A stretch of DNA of 64,000 nt from Trichoplax adhaerens (taxonomy: Eukaryota > Placozoa > Uniplacotomia > Trichoplacea > Trichoplacidae), in the NCBI RefSeq assembly GCF_000150275.1, contig NW_002060960.1:412189-476188 (forward strand), read 5' to 3'. The position numbers were made by a program, and so were the translations under genes. Below are positions 22,981-31,703 of this stretch, piece after piece. The stretch's first letter is position 1, and every line of letters begins with the position of its first letter. The notes below the pieces were generated by a model. It saw only the letters and a program-made list of their open reading frames with translations. It did not search any database and was not told where the DNA came from.

Positions 22981-24850
22981 CTTTTTAGCCAATTTGTAGA
23001 TGTGTTTTGAAATCCACGATGGAGTTCAAATTCGTAATAAGGTAATAAAGAGAATAATTTCTTAAGTGATTTAGGCTTAATAGTACATGCTATAAGTAAT
23101 TTTACCTACGACGATATATTTCAGTTGTATGAGTAGGTCTCGTAACAACTTGCTACTACACGTTGCAGTATAATATACGCAATTATACAATATAATTACA
23201 TTTAAGCCTAATCGATAGTCTATTGCTTTCTAATAGCAAGATGAGTTGTCGTTATCATTTCTTTTCTATAAATAATTAGTCTATGAAGCTTTCTGTCATA
23301 AATGAATAAATGAATTTTCAAAGCTTAAATTATAAGGGGAGAAAAAACATTAATCAGGAGCTGTTATTGCTGGATTGGAGACTGCTTATATACTGTAGCT
23401 CTCCATCCGTTACTAAATTGGTTTGGTTGAATTAGTAGCATTAACTCCGTCTTACATAACTTAATTGTCTGTCCTAGCAGCATTTGAAAGAAAGAGTACA
23501 CTGCTATGCTGTGTACTAGATTTGTTGGCGACAGTTTAAAATTGTTCAACTGCACATGCTGTACAAGTCCATCGCTGGAAAATAGACACTGTGAGTACTC
23601 GTTGTACACTACAGCTGCATCAACGTATATTGTCATCTATGAAGCAAGTAAGTTAAGTTATTGATGTCTCCAATAGCAAATTACGACTGGGCAGGATAAC
23701 AATTTCTACTTTACTACGATTTGAAATCGACTTTAGATCCTTTCTTTCTACCAATTTTATTCGTTTCCAGGTCTCTGTTTACTAAGCATTACGGATCGAC
23801 AGAATGGATGTTTAAACAGTAGAAAAAATGGATGATTAAGGTGTCTATTTTTGGTTAGCATGGAGTAATAAGAAGAGTATTGTATTAGACTGTAATGAGA
23901 TTGAACTTCTGCATGTTTCTTGAATGCTATTAAGGAGAGAAATGGCATTCCGATAGTTTGATCGCTGCATTACTGAACAACACTAAACTTGACTTATTCC
24001 ACTTACTCTTCATCGCAAGCACTTTCTACCAGTCACTGCACAACAGCATCAAAGCAATGAAGGTTCGATTTAGCATCGCCATGTCATTGACAATGGCAAC
24101 TATGTGGTTAAAATACAGTCTAACCTCTATCAAAGCAATGCTTATATCCTATTTGATTAAGATCATTCGCCAAATATTCAACATACCTGTATTTCGCGAA
24201 CTTCGCTGAAACGTAAAAATTTACCATCTGCCTCCATTGTCCAAATGTCCACTTTCGAGTTGATAAGGTACTAAAAACATCAGAAATTCACTTCATAACC
24301 TGCAATGGATTCACTAATGTCCACCTTGAAAAGATTTTCTATATTTTACAGTCAATTTAGTGTTAGTAGTGACTAGTTGAAGATTTTCTGCTGGTAGAAA
24401 ATGGCTGCAAAGCGATTTTGCTATGGAATCATTTCAAATACTGATGAAAATAATGGCTGAGCTGATTGCTGAATGCATTGCTCGCCACGAGCTTTGCTTC
24501 CTAGTCATTACTATTAGGCGTAACTCATGTTTGCGTAGCTATCTTGTGCCTGGATCCCAGGAGCATCGTCCGCATGTCCCGTCCATCCAGTACGAGCCAC
24601 TCCCGCTACAGCTCATTCTATTTTAGAGGCCCTTCGAGATCAGTTGCTATGGGCCATCGAGGTGAAAATAAAACTTTGCCTCTATGCTTTATTTTTATTG
24701 CAAGATGATGTACTTATTAATTGGTCAAAATCATGCCTTTGGCATCCATTTTGTACAATTGCACTATCCAATGGTAGAAACGTCAGACCTCTGTGCTACC
24801 TAGCTTGCAATGTACTCAATCGATCAGTAGAGCAGGCAAATATCGAACAC
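22981..24850. other. No convincing gene; should contain the GPATCH8-like 5' end
   Basis: Frames of 60-90 codons (for example 23364-23636 minus and 24423-24626 plus) show no domain and no splice context. A 20-bp word, TAAGTGATTTAGGCTTAATA, at about 23064 recurs at about 25405 in the insertion described below. Confidence 0.45.
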
Positions 24851-25669
24851 AGTTCGATTCAGATGATTGCTTGGATACACGGTAGTACTCTCCTAACTTC
24901 ACGTAAAGGAGAGATGATGAATAATTGCCAAATGGAACAGAAATGCTATTTGCAAAACGATTTTATCACATTATGCTGCGAACTGATATTTCACTACTTT
25001 AACAAAGTAGCCAAGGCAAGAAATAATGCAATCAATTCAAATAAGTCAGTCCAAGCGGTAAATTCGAGCAAAGAAATTGTGGTAAACTAATTTAGTCATT
25101 AGATGAAGTAGAGGAGAGTTTTAGACGAAGTTCGATTCAGATTATTGCTTGGATATACGGTAGTACTCTCCTAACTTCAGGTAAAGGAGAGATGATGAAT
25201 AGCTGCCAAATGGGACAGAAATACTATTTGCAAAACGATTTTATCACATCATGCTGCGAACTGATATTGTGCAAGTGTACATTCATGAATTATTATCATT
25301 CATCTACACTTAGATCATTCTAATAATATATAACATATATACTTATATTCCTTATTGATTCAATTTTATAGTTGATAGTAAATACGAGTAATTCAACACT
25401 CGCTAAGTGATTTAGGCTTAATACTACTACATACATTCATGAATTATTATCACTCATCTACACTTAGATCATTCTAATTATATATATATTTAATGCTTTA
25501 TTGATTTAATTTTATAATTGATAGTAAACACGAGTAATTCAATACTCACTACTTTAACAAAGTAGACAAGGCTAGAAATAATGCAATCGATTCAAATAAG
25601 TCAGTCCAAGCGGTAAGTTCAAGCAAAGACACTGCAGTAAACCAATTTAGTTATTCGATGAGGTAGAGG
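24851..25669. repeat. Imperfect tandem duplication (~265 bp), second copy split by an insertion
   Basis: Copy 1 runs about 24851-25115. Copy 2 resumes the same sequence at about 25129-25268, is interrupted, and continues at about 25546-25669. Shared landmarks include TACTCTCCTAACTTCA, AAAGGAGAGATGATGAATA, TTTGCAAAACGATTTTATCA and the later TCAAATAAGTCAGTCCAAGC. The 148-codon frame at 24644-25090 runs through copy 1. It is not preserved in copy 2, which has lost the continuity. Confidence 0.85.
25269..25545. mobile_element. 277-bp insertion made of two ~154-bp direct repeats
   Basis: This block interrupts copy 2 of the surrounding duplication. It consists of two related units, one starting near 25278 and one near 25432. 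Both contain ACATTCATGAATTATTATCA, CATCTACACTTAGATCATTC and GAGTAATTCAA. The word TAAGTGATTTAGGCTTAATA between the units also occurs at about 23064, which suggests a dispersed family. I see no terminal inverted repeat and no coding capacity. Whether this is a transposed element or a local expansion is undecided. Confidence 0.5.
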
Positions 25670-25862
25670 ATTTTTATATGTAGATCAATCAATCAATACT
25701 AAAATGTTAGAGTACTGAAAACTAACATAAGGCTTTGGAACACTACTACTGTACTAGTTAAGCGTATTTCAACTCCAAGCAGAAATGTGAATGAATTCAA
25801 CAAATGAATAGTAATATCCACAAATCACGGATTAATTTAGCATTCGTCGACGATGTATCAAG

Positions 25863-27158
25863 TCAACTAAAATACTTTGGTATGATTTCAAAGCCCAATT
25901 GATACAATTGTCGAGCAAGTAAATTGCAATCAGTTTCTCTTATTAGTTGACTCAAGTTGATAGTAATCGAGACTTCGTTTTTTTTATGGATTTCTTGAAA
26001 TTCGCCAGTGGCCTCGTCAATATTTATATATTCTAAAACATTGACAACTTTGACCACAGTGGCTGTTCGAAAATCGTCCACTAATAACGGTGCATTCTTG
26101 GAGAATTTGTATATCTTTGACTTTTTATGTCTGACATTGGGAACAAGGTGGACATATTCTTTACCAACAACAACAGCCCCGGTATGAACGTTTCGCCTTA
26201 TTACGGGTGCTTTTCCTTGCATGAATTGCTGCATTTTCGATGAAAATTCATTTTGACATGTAGTAATGGTATTGGAAAGACAAATTCGAACATCCAAGTC
26301 ATCAGGAAAGTTTTTAATGTCAATGTTGCAATATCTTCCCTCTTCCCTACTCAACACTAACTCCATCTGCCTATTATAATCGACATAAAAGTGATCTTGG
26401 AACTGAGCCGTTGCTATCGAGACTCTAAAAGTTTCATCTTCACTATCCAAAATGAATAAATTGTCGTCTCTATTTTCATCCTCATTGTCACAAAGTTTGT
26501 CAAAGATTGGATAAAATCCAGTGGAAAGGTAATACGGTACATGACAACTGCGGGAGCGTAAAGGATTTTTAAGAGATAGAAAATAATCTTTAAATTGAGT
26601 CACTGGCATTTGATCAACAAATGGATTCAACCTTGTTATATAGCTGTATCCAAATCGAATAGTAGCGTTGAGATTTTCAAATTTAGATTGATCAACACAG
26701 GGCACCATAACCTGATCTATCCAATATTGTATTACCTTTGCCAACTCTTCAATGTCTTGATCATCATTGCGTGCATCAGGGCTCTCCGATAAACAAGCTA
26801 CATAACGCGGATTATTGATCTCGCCATCTCGACGATAGGAATTATGTTGATGATTTTGAAATTCCACTATTTGATTACTATCGTGAGAGCCACGTAAAAG
26901 GCAAAATTTAAGAAATGGAATCTCTTGTGAAGATGATTCGATATTTTCTTGTCTGTGGTGTGAAGTTTTATTACCATACACCCGATTTTGATTCGGATCA
27001 TTTCTGTAATTTTGTTGATTTCGACGATCGCGTCGATGCTTTCCTTTCGATGAAGGATAATTATTTGACGGTCGCAATGCTGGATTCTTCATATTACATA
27101 AAAACTGATTAAGAAAGTCTTCGAAGGAAACATCATCGCTTTCTCGACTGGAAGCCAT
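25863..27158 (-). CDS. Single-exon 431-aa protein, family not recognised
   Basis: An uninterrupted ATG-to-TAG frame of 431 codons, far longer than chance in this AT-rich sequence. Residues 1-35 are acidic to neutral and include a DFLNQFL helix. Residues about 36-75 are a basic, Asn/Gln/Arg-rich linker (KGKHRRDRRNQQN). From about residue 80 to the end the protein looks folded, with regular hydrophobic spacing. Recognisable landmarks include IQYWIDQVMVPCVDQ, LNATIRFGYSYITR, GKEYVHLVP and a C-terminal LARQLYQLGFE. There is no signal peptide, TM helix, Cys/His cluster or nucleotide-binding loop. The basic N-terminal linker would suit nucleic-acid binding, but that is only a guess. Neighbours give no hint of function. 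Confidence 0.78.
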   Translation of the reverse strand: MASSRESDDVSFEDFLNQFLCNMKNPALRPSNNYPSSKGKHRRDRRNQQNYRNDPNQNRVYGNKTSHHRQENIESSSQEIPFLKFCLLRGSHDSNQIVEFQNHQHNSYRRDGEINNPRYVACLSESPDARNDDQDIEELAKVIQYWIDQVMVPCVDQSKFENLNATIRFGYSYITRLNPFVDQMPVTQFKDYFLSLKNPLRSRSCHVPYYLSTGFYPIFDKLCDNEDENRDDNLFILDSEDETFRVSIATAQFQDHFYVDYNRQMELVLSREEGRYCNIDIKNFPDDLDVRICLSNTITTCQNEFSSKMQQFMQGKAPVIRRNVHTGAVVVGKEYVHLVPNVRHKKSKIYKFSKNAPLLVDDFRTATVVKVVNVLEYINIDEATGEFQEIHKKNEVSITINLSQLIRETDCNLLARQLYQLGFEIIPKYFS

Positions 27159-27929
27159 TTTTTATTAGTTGGATGTTCGATTGACAATCCGAATAAAATT
27201 GCTGACGACTGCTATTTACTGTAAGTACTATAATTCAAGCTTTAGGCGTGGCAATCAATAAATTGCTCTATTTAACTCTATAGTGCAGACCTGATGTATC
27301 GAAAGTAAATTTGCATACAGTGATTGTGTTGGATCTTGAGGTAAACTAGTGATACTTTTCATAAAATGCAGCTCTCGCTTTGCTACAAATTAATTGACTT
27401 TATTGAAGGTTACACTGCACTGTATATACATTGGTAGAGTAATTGAATGATGGTGTAAAGCAATGGCCAAGAGGTCTTAAGACTTTCCTTTTTATCAGAT
27501 TCTAGCTGTAATAGTAACGGATCGCTTTGCCACTTAGCTTCATCGTTCTATACATATATTGAAGTTTCTAAATTCCTAGACATAACACAGACAAGCATTT
27601 TGATAACATAACATGTTGATAATTGGCAATTTAGGATTATTATAACTTATAACTGATCTATTATAATTATTATTATCAGACATGACATTGCACTACGGTT
27701 CGGACTTAGTGTATTAGTGTAACGATATATATATTTTCATGATTATTCGCGACAGCGATGATGGTGTTAAACTAGACGTATATATGTATAATTCTGATGT
27801 AATCTTTCATCTAGCAAAATGATACGTTGATAATTTATCCCTTTAACCTTTGCAACGCTTAGTGCTATCCTTAAAGATGATATTATCGATTAGTGTTATT
27901 TCGTATGAAAGTAATGAAACTGCACGCAC
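27159..27929. other. Upstream region of the 431-aa gene, nothing else recognised
   Basis: Short AT-rich stretch between the single-exon gene and the repeat cluster. It presumably includes that gene's promoter. Confidence 0.4.
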
Positions 27930-28830
27930 TATCTCAACGAATAGTCAATGTCATCATTAATTAAGGGCTATTAATATACTTAATTTAATATACTATTTGC
28001 TAAATTAAATTACATTAGATTAGATGATATATATACCACTACAGTTTTAATCACATAGTCAATATCATCATTAGTTAACGGCTATTAATATACTAAATTA
28101 AATTACATTAGACTAGATGATCTACAGTAAGAAAGCTTTCGGAAGGTTGAGAGTTTGGCATTAGTCGCAATAAAGTCAATAGAATAGTTAACGGAAGAGT
28201 AATTTTTATTGAGCTAGTGTAAGAGAATAAACGTGTAAGATTATCGTGCGAGTAATGACGTGACTAGTCGAATAACTATAGTAGTGTAGAATAGGTAAAG
28301 CGTGCAAGCTTACCGTCTAACTACCAGAACTAACTCATGAGATAGGCGAAAGAAGATAGCTTTTATAATGTTAAGAGCACAGCAAGAGGAAATTACTTCT
28401 AGACACGGATGATTCATAATAATACGTTACTTCTACGTAAGGGTAATGCTACGGTATAATCTAGCTAGAGTCTAAGTGATTTTCACAAAGTCAATTGTTA
28501 AATATAAGTAAAGCATATTTAGAGTTATGTTGCAGTTTAGTGGAAATTCACGTTTCACTAAAAATGGACTACACCGTATTTAGAAGTAAACACTACACAG
28601 TAGATACCACTACGGCTTTAACCACATAGTCAATATCATCATTAGTTAAGCGTTATTAATGTACTATTTGCTAAGTTAAACTAAATTAGATTAGGTAGCA
28701 TACAGTATATACCACTAGTTTTAACCGCATAGTCAATGTTATCATTAGGGAAGGGCAATTAATATATTATTAGCTACATTCGATTACATGAGATTAGATG
28801 ATCTGCATACGACTGCAGTTTTAACACCAA
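27930..28830. repeat. Four degenerate copies of a ~75-110 bp repeat
   Basis: Units near 27945, 28055, 28630 and 28728 share ATAGTCAAT(A/G)T(C/T)ATCATTA, a run ending CTATTAATATACT, and a following ACATTAGATTAGATGATAT-like block. Most are preceded by ACCACTAC(A/G)GTTTTAA. The first two are adjacent and the last two are adjacent, with about 480 bp of unrelated sequence between the pairs. No coding frame is conserved. Confidence 0.75.
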
Positions 28831-29120
28831 CGCTATTCACCGATTCACTTTGACGAAAACAAGTCTGTCTATTCGCGAAATCACTGGATTTCGTACTTGC
28901 ACAGTAACAGTACCATTGATGATCATGAATCCAAGTTTGGATCCATGTTTAATCTGGTAGAATGTCATGATTAGCAAAAATTTATCGATTAATCCGGCTG
29001 ATTTCACTCAATGATTAGAAGCGATTTTATTTTATTTTAATTAATTTATGTATACGACTATAGTTTTAACACCGTTGCCGATATTCACCGATTCGCTGGA
29101 CGAAAACAAGTCTGTCTACA
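28808..29120. repeat. Direct repeat pair with GACGAAAACAAGTCTGTCTA core
   Basis: Sequence at 28808-28875 recurs at 29053-29118. Both carry a GCAGTTTTAACACC-like lead, TATTCACCGATTC, then GACGAAAACAAGTCTGTCTA. The lead also resembles the end of the neighbouring repeat units, so the two families may be parts of one longer element. Confidence 0.7.
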
Positions 29121-29390
29121 ATTCATAAAATGAAACACTTCTCTTTCAAGTTGAAGTACAACTAAGGACTACTAGAAATAGTCCTTGGTAAAATACGCTA
29201 TTTATTTCAACCATGCTACTCTCTGCTTACGCTGCTAATCATCCATTTGTCTTTATAAAACATGGTCGCCACTGAATTAGATTCATTATTAACGTAGAAT
29301 TGCTCACAAAGTCAATTTACGGCTATGCTTCTGTAATATTTGTTATCCCTAGGCTATTCTGAACTACTGATTCACAGTAAAGCTGAGACG

Positions 29391-29405
29391 GGGTGGGGGG
29401 GGGGG
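29391..29405. repeat. Poly-G run
   Basis: A run of about 15 bases, all G except one T near the start (GGGGTGGGGGGGGGG), in otherwise AT-rich sequence. It lies exactly at the outer edge of the dispersed inverted-repeat copy that follows. Confidence 0.9.
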
Positions 29406-29870
29406 TACTTTAGAATAAGAGTAACTTTATTACGTACATAAAAAGGTTCTAGAATATTAGCAATAAAAAGGCTATAGCTAGTAGTAAAATGTTCGTCTAC
29501 CAATCTCTACTTGGCAAATCTGGGAGGCTACCTTAGCTCTCTCACTAAGACCTTTTTACCAGCAGCATAGGATTCGGGCCCATCTTATTTGTCAACATAT
29601 TTTCAACCAATCTCGTAACACAATTATTCCCATACGGAGACTATCATTGATTGATATTTTACTATAAACTCTGGGCCCAGCTAGCTGCGACTCCTTTTCT
29701 TTCCCTTGATTCTTGTTTTGGACTTTCGAAACCAATCAGATTATTCGCCGGGTTCGCAACTTCGCCTCCCGCTAGGGAATTCTCGACATGTAGTTTGACC
29801 AAACTGAACTATCGAGAATTACATCATCGATGTCTTAACACCTCCTCGACATACTGACATAGGCTGTTCT
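29406..29870 (-). mobile_element. Dispersed repeat copy A (inverted relative to copy B at 41.8-42.2 kb)
   Basis: Read on the minus strand, this block aligns by eye with 41781-42192 on the plus strand. Shared words in order: CCTAGCGGGAG, AANCTGATTGG, the AGTTTATAGTAAAAT/AGCTTATAGTAAAAT pair, GT(A/G)TGGGAAT, ATGTTGACAAATA, GAGCTAAGG(T/C)AGCCTC, TATTGCTAAT and AATAAAGTTA. The shared end carries AATAAAG, like a polyadenylation signal, so it may be the 3' part of a retroposed unit. The block is GC-richer than its surroundings. Both copies are decayed and no intact frame is shared. Confidence 0.72.
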
Positions 29871-29879
29871 TAGATCTTG

Positions 29880-30298
29880 GCTCACTCTACCATCCAAGAG
29901 AGTAAACATAGACCTCCCAAGGTCATTTTTAATTAAAATGTTCATTCTCGTACTAGATAAAATTTGATACAAATCACGTATTAATCATGGTAAGGATTAG
30001 TCAACCATGTTTGCTTTCTTCTTTCAATCGATAATAATACGCAACTGTACAAAATCAACATTTCTGTTGCTTAACAAGGTCTTCGTATAGGAGTATTATC
30101 CAGTCCGTTTATTTGCTGACAACAAAGTATAGCTCGTCCGTTGACAATTTGTAAACAGCTGAAGATATTAGCTAATATTCGAGATCAGGTTATCAATTGA
30201 ATATTGTATATTTTCCGTTGCTTATCCGAGCGCAGGTCAAAGAAACACGTCCTCGCCCTAGTACAAATCTACCAGATACCTTTATTTCTTGTCAACCA
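29880..30298. other. Intergenic, nothing recognised
   Basis: AT-rich sequence with no supported gene or repeat. Confidence 0.4.
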
Positions 30299-31123
30299 CT
30301 AACGACTAATTCTACTTGCATTTATTCGCATAAATTGCATTTGCAGTATATAAACGGCAGTATATATTGATCTCAGTTTAGAATCGCTCATGGCTAGCGG
30401 AAGAGTGAACACTAAACTAGTCGGCAAAAACACAGACTGAGTGAACAACGTATCGTAAACATTTATACCGTATAATCTACTGTAGATCGTATTAGTCAAT
30501 TCTAACAAGAGGAAAGGCACGCTGTTAACCAATTTCTGCATAAGTACGAGTACAGTCATGATCCCTCTCTATTCTGTCAAACAAAATTTAAAAATATCCT
30601 TTAGCTGAAATAGATGAAAGGGTCTGTACAGACAGTTTGAGCACTCTACTGTGTTTGTTCTTTCTGCTCCACTTTTTTATATCGTTTGGGTATTGCCATT
30701 TCTACCTCACTAGTAATCAGTCATGACATGATAGCACTTGTTTTAAGTGCAGACACAAGCTGAAAGCCATTAAATTGAGCCTTACTGTAGTAAATACCGA
30801 GATAAATTTAGAATTACAAGACTGAAACTGCGTTTGCCTTATGGAATTCCAAGCCTAGCAATCGACCATATTTTATTAGTCAATATAGACAAGCATAAAG
30901 CATCAATATGTTGTTGAATATGTTTTAAGTATGGTTCAAGGTGATTATTCTTTTCTATGGATCTCGTGTTGTCTTTCTTATAATATCGAAAGTGTAAAAT
31001 ACCATGGAATGAATAAATACATTTGCTATAAACGCGTTGTCGGATAATACTAACCGATAGTGTTGCAAAGTAGCTAGTAGCAAAGTAATCGCTTGCAGAC
31101 TGTGTTAGCGTGCAAAATCGCAT
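30299..31123 (-). pseudogene. Possible decayed rhodopsin-type receptor fragments
   Basis: Two minus-strand frames lie in the right order for a 7TM receptor. The first (31123-30839) carries SIIRQRVYS..., like the end of TM3 and the second intracellular loop. The second (30559-30299) has a helix with VPFLLLELTN, like TM6, and later FLPTSLVFTLPLAMSDSKLRSIY, like TM7 and helix 8. Stops and frame changes separate them, and helices 1, 2, 4 and 5 are not evident. No splice sites rescue a reading frame. This is suggestive hydrophobic patterning only, and chance frames in AT-rich DNA can look like this. Confidence 0.28.
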
Positions 31124-31703
31124 TGCCAGATGAGCTAAATATAACTCTTAAAGTCAACAATTTCCATTGAAATACAGCAAGCTGCTATGTTATTTTTAGT
31201 TAATGCCATATTGCATAGATGAAGTAATGAAGGTATTTAAAATCTTACAAGGCTAGAAAACCTAAAGTTTTTCCTAGCGTGTCGTAACGTAAATACTGTA
31301 AGCATTCCAGGGAATTTAACCACTAAGTATCAACGATTTGAGAGTTCATAAGAGAGAACGACTTAAAATAAGTAGTATTTAAATCTTTAAACTATCAATT
31401 CTACCTCGTTTGCATTAGTTGCTTCTTTAAAATAAGAAGTATAGCCTTCGAAGGAAAAGATTAACGTTGTTATTGTCACCAAAAAGCAGCCGGAGTGGTG
31501 ATAATACTATTTATAAATTCGTTTAACAGTTATCATTATAGTGATTTGTTGACCTACAGATTATCCAGCCAAATTTAAAGCCTTACGTCTTTATCGAAAT
31601 AGACAGATTGTCTCTTATTCATTAAGCAATTTAATTCAAAAATTAGATATTACGATTAAAAAGCGCCCATTGCTAATACAAAGCTAAAATAATAAAGAAA
31701 ATT
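31124..31703. other. Upstream region of the scramblase gene
   Basis: AT-rich, no coding exon recognised. The scramblase ATG at 31704 follows an A-rich AATAATAAAGAAAATT leader. Confidence 0.45.

Noticed and set aside
23364-23948. Minus-strand frames of 90 and 63 codons
   Set aside because: No family resemblance, no neighbouring exons and composition typical of chance frames.
24644-25090. 148-codon plus-strand frame
   Set aside because: No domain, no splice partners, and not preserved in the second copy of the duplication it lies in.
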